Of a DNA stretch of 5,724 nucleotides, positions 1 to 5,402 are shown one piece after another. The translations under genes were made by a program, and so were the position numbers. The stretch spans positions 1 through 5,724 of the forward strand of contig JASHSN010000431.1 in NCBI GenBank assembly GCA_030038695.1, read 5' to 3'. Origin of the DNA: Nitrososphaeraceae archaeon. GTDB lineage: Archaea > Thermoproteota > Nitrososphaeria > Nitrososphaerales > Nitrososphaeraceae. Numbering within the stretch: position 1 is the stretch's first letter; the number at the start of each line of letters is the position of its first letter. The notes below the pieces were generated by a model. It was not told the DNA's origin. It was given only the letters and a program-made list of their open reading frames with translations, and ran no database searches.

Positions 1-356
1 TACATTTTGGCATATGATGCAAACTGCGGCCCATGTACTAAATTCAGCGTATAGTTGATATCTTAGACAAATATGAAAGAATAGATTTCGTTTCGCTAAC
101 CAAAACCGATGAAGAAGGTCTACTTGATAACATTCCTGCCCCTCAACGTTACAAATCATTTCATCTCATCTTCCCCAAAGGAGACGCGAAAAGCGGATCT
201 GATGCCCTGCTTGAACTGATAGCGATACTACCAGGAGGGAAGATCATATCGCCAATAATTAATTACTTTCCAGGGGGAAAAAAGGCTGTGGTATTTATTT
301 ACAAAAGCTTTTCAAGACTACATGATAGAGGTTCATGTAACATCAACGAAACATAA
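1..356 (+). pseudogene. DCC-type (DUF393-like) thiol-disulfide oxidoreductase, frameshifted and cut by the window edge
   Basis: The first 51 bases read YILAYDANCGPCTKF and carry the DxxCxxC signature (D at base 16, the CGPC at 25-36) that defines DCC-family thiol-disulfide oxidoreductases. That frame then hits TAG at 52-54. The protein continues without further damage one frame over, from about base 51 (IVDILDKYERIDFVSL) to TAA at 354-356, with family-like blocks GLLDNIP, RYKSFHLIFP, SGSDALLELI, LLPGG-type ILPGGK and a terminal FSRLHDRGSC. One missing base near 48-52 (or two extra) joins the halves. The second half has no start codon of its own near the break, so it would not be made alone. 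The family is expected to act in redox or disulfide exchange through the two cysteines. The 5' end lies outside the window. It is either a recent pseudogene or a sequencing indel. Family call is from motif recognition. Confidence 0.8.
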
Positions 357-548
357 TACACATCTCTTCGTTTCTTCGCCATAAATTTTGATAGTATAAA
401 TTTTGTTGACGTGATAAAAAGAACAAAGTGAAAGTCAAAGATAAACACAGATCATCCTTGGGAAATAGAAGGAGATGTGTCTTCTGATGAGAATGAGGAT
501 GCGATGATGATATAACTTCTGATGAGAGTATCTCTTTGGCCTCATTAA
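357..548. other. Short intergenic stretch with a TATA-like site and small direct repeats
   Basis: No supported gene lies between the DCC remnant and the zinc-ribbon remnant. It holds a 10-base direct repeat, ATAAATTTTG, at 381-390 and 396-405 (15-base period). The second copy includes a TATA-like TATAAATT that could drive plus-strand transcription starting near 425. It also has a 12-base direct repeat, CTTCTGATGAGA, at 481-492 and 516-527. Downstream of the TATA-like site, one plus frame reads HPWEIEGDVSSDENED before a stop, an acidic peptide with no visible start codon. I cannot assign it to a gene. Confidence 0.4.
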
Positions 549-749
549 CTAATGGGACATTTCTCTTATTCTTATTCTTTTTTTACCAGCCGGTGAAGTT
601 CTTAATGTCATTCCGCAGCATAGACAGAATCTCTCCACCTGGTAAAAATAAACTTCACATCTTCTACAATATCTATTACCGGCTTCATATGGACTTTTGC
701 CAAAAATAATTTTAGAATATAATCTTTCACATATGTTTCTACAGACTAT
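549..749 (-). pseudogene. Small CxxC...CxCC zinc-ribbon protein lacking a usable start codon
   Basis: On the minus strand a frame open from 755 down to the TAG at 549-551 encodes 66 residues if read from ATA at 749-747. Seen directly: VCRNICERLYSKIIFG at the start, then YEAGNRYCRRCEVYFY, then FCLCCGMTLRTSP, then a basic tail (KKRIRIRE). Cysteines at about 28, 31, 42 and 44/45 form a four-cysteine zinc ribbon. The pattern YCRRCEVYFY...CCGMxLR matches a short zinc-ribbon family I associate with Nitrososphaeria, whose role (nucleic-acid binding or regulation) is not known to me. There is no ATG, GTG or TTG in this frame before the zinc ribbon. ATA sits exactly where ATG would be expected, before VCR, so a start-codon mutation is the simplest reading. 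The usual CPCC appears as CLCC. Probably a recently silenced gene; use of a non-standard start cannot be excluded. Confidence 0.62.
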
Positions 750-795
750 AAGAACCTAAAATAAGATTAGTGCTAAAAGACCTGGGACCACTAAT

Positions 796-1110
796 GTGAA
801 CAAATCATCGTATGGAGAAATCATTGAAAAAATGTATAGTGAAATGCAAGAATACTTGAGACATCTTCTTCTAAATCTAAGTCGTAGCGATGTAATTATG
901 GCGTTATTTAATTGCCGATCTACGTAGATAAATGGGATGGCTATTGAAGTGATTCCTGAACTTATCGAGACACTAACAGAAGTCCGCGTTTATGCCCGTA
1001 TTCGATTCTATAGATATACATGTTCAATATACTTCTATAGGTATGTTGGATATCTATGGAAGTACACTGTAGCACGACGACACCAAAACCAATACTTGTA
1101 CTTTTTGTAG
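796..1110 (+). pseudogene. Possible decayed small helical protein with an in-frame stop
   Basis: A frame starting at GTG 796 reads VNKSSYGEIIEKMYSEMQ, EYLRHLLLNLSRSDVIMAL, then hits TAG at 925-927. The same frame stays open afterwards, including MAIEVIPELIETLTEVRVYARI from ATG 937, until TAG at 1108-1110. The two halves look like one amphipathic helical protein interrupted by a single nonsense mutation. The part after about base 1000 (repeated FYRY) looks less protein-like and may be past a frameshift or beyond the original end. I do not recognise the family, and no function is proposed. A TATA-like CTATAAG at 746-752 lies about 45-50 bases upstream of the GTG. The alternative is chance open frames in AT-rich DNA. 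Helix periodicity and charge pattern in the first 80 codons argue mildly for real ancestry. Confidence 0.35.
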
Positions 1111-1124
1111 CACAACGTCCCACA
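1095..1124. repeat. Left copy of a long-range inverted repeat
   Basis: ACAACGTCCCACA at 1112-1124 is the exact reverse complement of TGTGGGACGTTGT at 5199-5211. CTTGTACTT at 1095-1103 is likewise the reverse complement of AAGTACAAG at 5253-5261. The order of the two blocks is kept in both copies, but the gap between them is 8 bases here and 41 on the right, so one copy has an insertion or the other a deletion. Around the 13-base block, 15 of 18 bases agree if the flanking GTAGC/GTGCT is included. The copies bracket the kinase-regulator-DUF6659 section. Confidence 0.4.
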
Positions 1125-1201
1125 TATTATAGTATGATGGGTATGAAGTAAATTATATCCATGGTATAAAACATACACCGGCTTGTGAAATGCATGATAG
1201 C

Positions 1202-1289
1202 CTTTACAAACGGATGGTATTTACAGTATTATAGATAATAAAACATTTGTAACGTTAACTATTATATCCGGTACTTATCGTTTGTAAAG
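1202..1289. repeat. 11-base perfect inverted repeat across the promoter of the small membrane-protein gene
   Basis: CTTTACAAACG at 1202-1212 is the exact reverse complement of CGTTTGTAAAG at 1279-1289, with 66 bases between the arms. The right arm ends on the first base of the proposed GTG start at 1289, and the TATA-like box lies inside the loop. This geometry could suit binding of a regulator at two sites, but chance is possible in AT-rich DNA. Confidence 0.35.
1261..1268 (+). promoter_or_regulatory. TATA-like box for the 1289 gene
   Basis: ATTATATC is centred about 25 bases before the GTG at 1289, the spacing expected between an archaeal TATA box and the transcription start. This would give a leaderless or nearly leaderless message. 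The box is imperfect and the B-recognition element is not distinct. Confidence 0.35.
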
Positions 1290-1606
1290 TGTTATGTCCA
1301 ATAATCTTATATCCTTTAGTCATGATCTCGATCAATATGTTCGAAAATATAGCATCAATCGGTATCTTCGAAAGTATCGCATACATTGCACTTGGATTTG
1401 CAACTGCCTTGCTTTCACTTGAAGCGGCGTGGCACTTTACGGCCTGCAAGATTCATGACAAATCCATAAAGCCTTGTTTTTATAAGCAAATACGCCTTCT
1501 AGATTGGAAATCTAATATGCTGGTCATAGGAATCATAGTCGGAATAGTCTTTGTCTGTGCACTATTTATGTTGCCACTACATGAAAGCCTCGCCAGTCCT
1601 CGATAA
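1289..1606 (+). CDS. Small uncharacterised membrane protein, 105 residues
   Basis: I do not recognise this family. From GTG at 1289 the product has three hydrophobic stretches: residues about 2-18 (weak), about 21-47 (IGIFESIAYIALGFATALL) and about 77-97 (MLVIGIIVGIVFVCALFML). They are separated by a hydrophilic loop, residues 52-76, containing KIHDKSIKPCFYKQ and several lysines and arginines. By charge the loop is probably cytoplasmic, with two confident transmembrane helices around it. The start is uncertain. GTG 1289 fits the upstream TATA spacing; ATG at 1322 or 1337 would remove the first weak segment. The next gene starts 76 bases downstream with its own promoter, so the two are not clearly co-transcribed. 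No catalytic motif is visible. A membrane input partner for the neighbouring kinase is possible only as inference from position. Confidence 0.5.
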   Translation: MLCPIILYPLVMISINMFENIASIGIFESIAYIALGFATALLSLEAAWHFTACKIHDKSIKPCFYKQIRLLDWKSNMLVIGIIVGIVFVCALFMLPLHESLASPR

Positions 1607-1651
1607 TGAATAATCAGTACGTAGACATTAACCACTATCAATATTATCTGC

Positions 1652-1659
1652 TATATATT
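1652..1659 (+). promoter_or_regulatory. TATA box of the histidine kinase gene
   Basis: TATATATT is centred about 28 bases before the ATG at 1683. With the usual archaeal spacing of about 25-27 bases, transcription would begin at or within a few bases of the start codon, giving a leaderless message. This supports ATG 1683 over the adjacent TTG at 1680 and the internal ATG at 1737. Confidence 0.5.
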
Positions 1660-1682
1660 ATCTACAACAATGTGAAAGCTTG

Positions 1683-2966
1683 ATGGCAAGTGTGCAATGG
1701 GACAAGGTCATAGGAGCTGGAAGGAACGGTAATACTATGTATAACGGATCAGCTAACATAGAAATTATTCGAAATACGAGGGAGTCGATAAAACGATCTT
1801 TTGATCTAGTACAATCTGCAAGAAATGAAGTGTTGAGAATATTTTCCTCAATAACTTCATTTCGTCGCCAAGTAAGGCTTGGAGTACTTCACTTATTCAA
1901 AGAATCAATAGACCGCGGTGTAAAAGTTAGAGTCCTCATACCAACTGATTACCAACAAATCGGACAGATAATAAATGAAGTGAATTTAGTGCTGCCTGAC
2001 CTATCCATTAGATGCGTTGACAAGAGTTTACAAAATACAATCGGAATTTTAGTGATTGATAGAAAAGAATCTCTAATTGTAGAAACAAAAGATGATACCA
2101 AGGATAATTCTTACGAGGCAGCAGGATTGGCAGCATACTATGATAGCAAGCCAATTTCTCGCTCATATGCTTCCATTTTTGATAGTCTTTGGAAACAGAC
2201 AGAATTATATGAAAAATTAAGTGAGACATATGAACAGCTAAAAATTCATAATACAATGCAAAAAGAATTTCTCAACATAGCGGCTCATGAATTACGAACT
2301 CCTATCCAACCAATACTCGGACTAACAGAAATTCTCCTTTCCAATAAAAGAATGGATAGAGCAGCACAAGAAGAAAAACTAAATGTCATAGCTAGAAATG
2401 CAAAGAGATTGAAGCTACTTATGGACGACATTTTAGATGTTACAAAAATTGAAGGCCAGGCATTGCAGCTAAAAAAAGAACTAATCAATGTAAATCACAT
2501 AATATCAAGTACTGTAGAGAAAATTAAAAATCAAATGGGTCATGATGAGAACGTAGAACTAGTATTCAATTCTCTAGACCAAAATGTTGTTTTTGTAGAA
2601 GCAGACAAAGGCAGAATAACTCAAGTTATTTCCAATCTACTAAATAATGCAATTAAATTTACCAAGAGAGGGATGGTGTTCATAGATATAGAAGAAATCA
2701 AACAAGATAACGATCTGCAAAAGTTTGTTGTTGTTACTGTCAAGGATACCGGAACAGGTATAAACTCGGAGATGTTGCCTAGATTATTTGAAAAATTTGC
2801 TTCCAAATCGTGTAAAGGAACAGGTTTAGGATTGTTTATTTGTAAAAGCATTGTAGAGGCTCATGGTGGGAGGATATGTGCTCAGAATAATGTTGATGGA
2901 AAAGGAGCTACATTTCAGTTTAGCTTACCAATAGCTGAACAGGTTGCTTCTAGTATCTTGGATTAA
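1683..2966 (+). CDS. Soluble sensor histidine kinase (HisKA + HATPase_c) with an N-terminal RGVKVR-type sensor domain
   Basis: The 427-residue product has no signal peptide or membrane helix, so it should sense an intracellular signal. Numbered from ATG 1683, residues about 25-170 form a sensor domain with the signature FKESIDRGVKVRVLIP. It resembles the phospholipase-D/TrmB-like C-terminal fold seen in many Nitrososphaeria kinases; the ligand is unknown. A short coiled linker (about 170-193) leads to HisKA: FLNIAAHELRTP with phospho-acceptor His202 and the EVxT-like ELRT needed for phosphatase activity. HATPase_c follows: N box SNLLNNAIKFT (about 317-327), G1 box DTGTGI (355-360), F box LFEKF (368-372) and G2 box GTGLGL (379-384), all intact. 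It should autophosphorylate His202 with ATP and pass phosphate to an Asp, probably on the regulator encoded next at 3075. No PAS, HAMP or receiver domain is present. The N-terminal domain assignment is less certain than the kinase core. Confidence 0.93.
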   Translation: MASVQWDKVIGAGRNGNTMYNGSANIEIIRNTRESIKRSFDLVQSARNEVLRIFSSITSFRRQVRLGVLHLFKESIDRGVKVRVLIPTDYQQIGQIINEVNLVLPDLSIRCVDKSLQNTIGILVIDRKESLIVETKDDTKDNSYEAAGLAAYYDSKPISRSYASIFDSLWKQTELYEKLSETYEQLKIHNTMQKEFLNIAAHELRTPIQPILGLTEILLSNKRMDRAAQEEKLNVIARNAKRLKLLMDDILDVTKIEGQALQLKKELINVNHIISSTVEKIKNQMGHDENVELVFNSLDQNVVFVEADKGRITQVISNLLNNAIKFTKRGMVFIDIEEIKQDNDLQKFVVVTVKDTGTGINSEMLPRLFEKFASKSCKGTGLGLFICKSIVEAHGGRICAQNNVDGKGATFQFSLPIAEQVASSILD

Positions 2967-2973
2967 AAATTTG

Positions 2974-2982
2974 AATATATAT
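2974..2982 (+). promoter_or_regulatory. TATA-like box between kinase and regulator
   Basis: AATATATAT lies just after the kinase stop (2964-2966) and would place transcription start near 3000-3008. That gives a leader of roughly 70 bases to ATG 3075, or about 20 to TTG 3024. The regulator may therefore be expressed separately as well as by read-through from the kinase promoter. Confidence 0.35.
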
Positions 2983-3074
2983 GTCGAAACGTCAATACAA
3001 AAACTTCCTCTGCTTAGTACAACTTGGTTTCAGGGAGCCCAGTGATTGCTATTGAATTCCTACCCGAGATACAG

Positions 3075-3563
3075 ATGACTCAATTTATAACTTGCAAGCA
3101 TTACGATGAAATGATTACAAAGATACTCAAATGTAAAAGTTATAATGACGTTACTAGCACGAATCAGGAATCAAATCAACTTGTTCGCAAAAATAAAAGA
3201 ATCAAGAGAATTCTGGTGGTGGATGACGAATACGACATTAGTTTAACCATAAAGGTAGTTTTAGAAGAAAACGGCTTCAGAGTTGATTCGTTTAATGATG
3301 CTTCTCAAGCATTAGAGAATTTTATGACTGGCATATACGATCTCGTCATACTTGATGTTGTAATGCAGGGAATGAGTGGATTTAGCTTATATAGTGAAAT
3401 TAGGAAGTTGGATGATAAAGTTCCGATTTGTTTTTTGACAGCAGCTGATGAGCTCTATTATGAAACTTTGAAAAAGTCTCATCCTAACATCGATGAAAGT
3501 TGTATCATACATAAACCAGTAGACAATGACTCTCTACTAGGCCAAATCAAATCAATGATGTAA
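3075..3563 (+). CDS. Single-domain response regulator (receiver only)
   Basis: From ATG 3075 the product is 162 residues: an N-terminal extension of about 43 residues, then one receiver domain to the end. Receiver landmarks (numbered from ATG 3075) are the acidic pair Asp50-Asp51 in VVDDEYD, phospho-acceptor Asp94 in LVILD, switch Thr122 in FLTAAD and conserved Lys147 in HKP. There is no DNA-binding or enzymatic output domain, so it probably acts by protein contact or as a phosphate relay or sink for the kinase encoded just upstream. One oddity is that the usual Pro after Asp+3 (MPG) is Gln (VMQGMSG). The extension holds two cysteines (TCKHYDE, ILKCKSY) and a basic run (RKNKRIKR), and looks flexible. 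An alternative TTG start at 3024 follows an in-frame stop directly and would add 17 residues; ATG is preferred because it is the stronger start codon. The kinase gene ends 108 bases upstream. Confidence 0.88.
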   Translation: MTQFITCKHYDEMITKILKCKSYNDVTSTNQESNQLVRKNKRIKRILVVDDEYDISLTIKVVLEENGFRVDSFNDASQALENFMTGIYDLVILDVVMQGMSGFSLYSEIRKLDDKVPICFLTAADELYYETLKKSHPNIDESCIIHKPVDNDSLLGQIKSMM

Positions 3564-3867
3564 ATAGGATCTTGGTTTATCAATGATTCAAATCATGCTA
3601 AATCATATTCTCTGATACCGAAATTTCAATCTTCTCCATGTTATAAGGTGGGGATACTATCTGATATGCACCTAGAATGGGACTTAAAATATATTCTACA
3701 CAATGTGCGACGTTATCATAATGTTGTTGGTTGACTAAACTGTGATCGAATCCTATGTCAGTTTAAAGTATACCAAAGAAGAAACTATGGCTTTACCCCT
3801 TTGACTATGCATTATTTCTTACAACCTAGAATCTAAGGACTATGACCGGTATGAAATAGTGTAATGC

Positions 3868-3965
3868 GTTTAGGAAATCAGTTAGATAGACGCTGCTAAC
3901 AGCGCGCGGTTGCTCACAATGCCTAAACTGGTACTGTAAGTCTATGCCTGATAAATAGCAACCGC
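3868..3965. other. GC-richer patch with clustered inverted repeats; possible structured RNA or decayed element
   Basis: Within AT-rich surroundings there is a compact hairpin CGCTG-CTAA-CAGCG at 3891-3904. Directly next to it is a 9-base perfect inverted repeat, GCGGTTGCT at 3906-3914 with AGCAACCGC at 3957-3965. GTTTAGG at 3868-3874 can also pair with CCTAAAC at 3922-3928, but this would cross the 9-base stem and is an alternative fold. The two main stems are compatible and adjacent. No tRNA cloverleaf, box C/D or other known class fits. Either strand could be the transcribed one. No covariation can be judged from one sequence. Confidence 0.25.
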
Positions 3966-3983
3966 CTACCATACATATATGCG

Positions 3984-3995
3984 ATATATTTTATA
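3984..3995 (+). promoter_or_regulatory. TATA-rich site before ATG 3999
   Basis: ATATATTTTATA lies immediately upstream of the ATG at 3999, with another ATATAT at 3974-3979 about 23 bases before it. The second is better spaced for a leaderless start at 3999. The site supports the idea that a plus-strand gene once began at 3999. Confidence 0.25.
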
Positions 3996-3998
3996 ACG

Positions 3999-4169
3999 AT
4001 GACAGCAAAGGCATATTTTTTTGTGATTCTTCATCAAGAAGTTCGTGGAACAGTTCACAAAAGCTAAACCTACATGGACGACATCGATATAACAATATTG
4101 GTTTGTAATATCAATCTTGGTTTGCACTGGTCACTGCACTACTTGATTACTAGAGGCCATAATTTGTAG
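3999..4169 (+). pseudogene. Possible decayed short gene, or antisense shadow of a zinc-ribbon remnant
   Basis: From ATG 3999 the plus frame reads MTAKAYFFVILHQEVRGTVHKS, then TAA at 4065-4067. It continues in the same frame as TYMDDIDITILVCNI to TAG at 4167-4169. The strand-helix-strand rhythm vaguely recalls a small ligand-binding domain of the Lrp/AsnC kind, but I cannot place it. The opposite strand is also open, from 4130 down to TAG at 3968-3966, starting at GTG 4127-4125. It ends NCSTNFLMKNHKKICLCCHRY, which resembles a damaged CxxC...CPCC zinc ribbon. Only one of the two readings is likely to be ancestral, and I cannot decide which. The plus reading has the promoter-like sequence; the minus reading has the cysteine pattern. 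Confidence 0.22.
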
Positions 4170-4313
4170 GCTGGGGTGGTAATCACCTAAAACATATTTG
4201 ATTTTAGAATCATTTAGGGGCGGACGAATCTATATCTAACTTTTAAAGCACAGATTCCAATACTAAAATAATAATAATAAGTCCAGTAAGACTATTTGAC
4301 ATGAAAAGTCGGT

Positions 4314-4709
4314 ATGGACCATTCGATAGAAGATATTTGCGGCCAAGTGATAGAATTTGATAACTCCATCAGGTTTGCCGGTTTTGCCACCAAAACGGGA
4401 AAGTTAATCGCATATAAATATAGAAAGGAAGCAATTCCTTTGTTAACATCGGACGAAACACAACTATCGGTTTTGGACACTGCGTTAGAGATGCGGATTA
4501 GAAAAGATTTAGAACCTAAACTTGGTAAAGCTATGTGCTCTATTACTTTATATGAAAAAGTAACGCGAGCAACAATCTTGTTAAACAGTGAAGACTATCC
4601 TATTTTCATGATATCATTTGATAAGACCAATAAATGGATTGATCATGAATCACTAATTTTGCATGGAATTCTTCCGCTACTTTCCCTTTACTTTACTGAG
4701 ACCGTGTAA
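4314..4709 (+). CDS. DUF6659-like protein, 131 residues
   Basis: A complete soluble protein with no membrane segment. The stretch SIRFAGFATKTGKLIAYKYR (residues 18-37), PLLTSDETQLSVLDTALEMR (42-61) and LGKAMCSITLYEKVTRATI (70-88) matches a small family I associate with Nitrososphaeria, tentatively DUF6659. Its members have the length and alternating strand/helix pattern of profilin/Roadblock-like folds. No enzymatic residues are apparent, and the molecular role is unknown. Such folds often serve as protein-interaction or signal-receiving modules, which would suit the signalling genes nearby, but that is inference. ATG 4314 is the first start after an in-frame TGA at 4302-4304. No clear Shine-Dalgarno or well-placed TATA box is seen; an A/T-rich run at 4264-4280 might place transcription near 4295. 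The C-terminus (LHGILPLLSLYF) is hydrophobic but too short to be a clear membrane anchor. It stands alone, about 750 bases after the regulator. Confidence 0.8.
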   Translation: MDHSIEDICGQVIEFDNSIRFAGFATKTGKLIAYKYRKEAIPLLTSDETQLSVLDTALEMRIRKDLEPKLGKAMCSITLYEKVTRATILLNSEDYPIFMISFDKTNKWIDHESLILHGILPLLSLYFTETV

Positions 4710-4765
4710 CTCGAAGACCGAAGAGAATATTTGGGAACTATCAAAGCTATCAACCTAATCTCGAA

Positions 4766-5099
4766 ATGCTTATGATATTCGTGTTCTTTTCCTATCAGCC
4801 TGTAGGAACTGGAATATTTGGACTACTGATTGCAGGTCCAGGAATTTGTAGATATCATAATCTCAAGTATGATCTTGTTCTCACCACTAATATCATGTCA
4901 AATTGTCAAAATATTGATTTTTTTACTAATCTGGTCTTTGATGAGAGTTTTCTCTTGTTTTTGCCATAACAATAAAGTGAATCCTCTTGAGGAACCCCTA
5001 AGGAACAGCAATCATATGTTCATCTGCTTGTATGACAGGAATCGACCAAACACTTTTCTCAGGGAATACTTCAAAAATTATAATGCTCAGGCCAACTAA
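4766..5099 (+). pseudogene. Frameshifted small membrane protein gene
   Basis: The frame from ATG 4766 reads MLMIFVFFSYQPVGTGIF, GLLIAGPGI, a hydrophobic segment with the PxGTGxxGLLIAGPG pattern common in small archaeal membrane proteins. It then turns polar and ends at 4967-4969. The overlapping frame continues hydrophobic exactly there: VDIIISSMILFSPLIS, then ILIFLLIWSLMRV, and runs to TAA at 5097-5099. Skipping one T in the TTT at 4845-4847 joins them into a protein with about three membrane segments followed by a polar tail (NNKVNPLEEPLRN). I read this as one gene broken by a one-base insertion in a T run. I do not recognise a named family. The tail after about base 4980 may be non-coding. 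The alternative is chance: both frames are uninterrupted but compositionally biased. Confidence 0.4.
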
Positions 5100-5402
5100 T
5101 ACACTACCCCGGTTATTTGCATATCATATATCATAGTATGTGGATTGCGCATAATAAAGTTTTTATTTAACCTTCTCAACCGTGAAACATCAGACCTGTG
5201 TGGGACGTTGTAGCACACCCTAGCACACGTATGTCAGGTAATACCCCACTCTAAGTACAAGAATATAAGGTTGCTTACATTTAGATGTCCTACCTTATAG
5301 CTTATAGATGATACAATTTAGATCAAATCTTTCTAATGTTTAATAATGCGTCCGTTAACTATACGATGACTATTCACTTTGCCATTTAACGACCTTGAAA
5401 AG
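5100..5402. other. Intergenic region before the second kinase
   Basis: No gene is supported here. It contains the right copy of the long-range inverted repeat (5199-5261). It also has a short run of TATA-like sequences: CTTATAGCTTATAG at 5292-5305 and TTTAATAATG at 5339-5348. The latter would place transcription near 5368-5372, about 30-35 bases before ATG 5403, and is the best candidate for the kinase promoter. Confidence 0.4.
5199..5261. repeat. Right copy of the long-range inverted repeat
   Basis: TGTGGGACGTTGT (5199-5211) and AAGTACAAG (5253-5261) are the inverted partners of 1112-1124 and 1095-1103. Between them lies a 41-base stretch containing two TAGCACAC-like units (5211-5217 region and 5221-5228). 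GTAGCAC also occurs near the left copy (about 1069-1075 and 1108-1113). This makes the two regions look related beyond the exact blocks. Confidence 0.4.

Larger units (their letters stand above)
3564..4313. other. 750-base stretch without an intact gene
   Basis: This gap holds only fragments and repeats. The regulator's own frame stays open for 56 codons after its stop (to TGA 3732-3734) and includes KVGILSDMHLEW. A 7-base stem, TAAACTG/CAGTTTA, sits at 3736-3742 and 3759-3765. A GC-richer structured patch lies at 3868-3965. Gene-like reading occurs on both strands across 3966-4169. A nested inverted repeat occurs at 4186-4218 (CCTAAA/TTTAGG outside, TGATT/AATCA inside with loop TTAG). An A/T-rich AATAATAATAATAAG run before 4281 may contain the promoter of the 4314 gene. 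I find no RNA gene of a known class. Confidence 0.5.

Noticed and set aside
481..527. Possible box C/D RNA (ATGATGA at 504-510, CTGA at 484-487 and 519-522)
   Set aside because: Box spacing is too short for guide regions, and no terminal stem or second D box is found.
580..684. Several perfect inverted repeats (580-589/639-648, 593-600/651-658, 588-594/678-684)
   Set aside because: They fall inside the minus-strand zinc-ribbon reading and are arranged in a non-nested order. I treat them as a by-product of coding sequence rather than an RNA element.
1255..1449. Minus-strand 64-codon frame
   Set aside because: Overlaps the small membrane-protein gene and its promoter on the other strand, and has no recognisable motif.
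2008..2851. Three minus-strand frames inside the kinase gene
   Set aside because: Antisense shadows of a well-supported kinase with all boxes intact.
2981..3055. Possible 24-codon upstream peptide (MSKRQYKNFL) before the regulator
   Set aside because: It overlaps the likely promoter and transcription start, and has no independent support.
4186..4218. Nested inverted repeat upstream of the DUF6659-like gene as a terminator or operator
   Set aside because: Short AT-rich arms with a 7-base bulge and no following T run; weak alone. Noted only in the gap description.
4292..4480. Minus-strand 62-codon frame
   Set aside because: Antisense shadow of the DUF6659-like gene.
4804..4830. GTGIFGLL resembling a kinase G2 box (GTGLGL)
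   Set aside because: No N, G1 or F box nearby, and the surrounding residues are hydrophobic. It fits a membrane segment better.
4998..5123. Minus-strand open frame of 42 codons containing IFEVFPEKSVWSIPVIQADE
   Set aside because: It looks protein-like, but has no start codon, is short and has no family match. It competes with the plus-strand membrane-protein tail.
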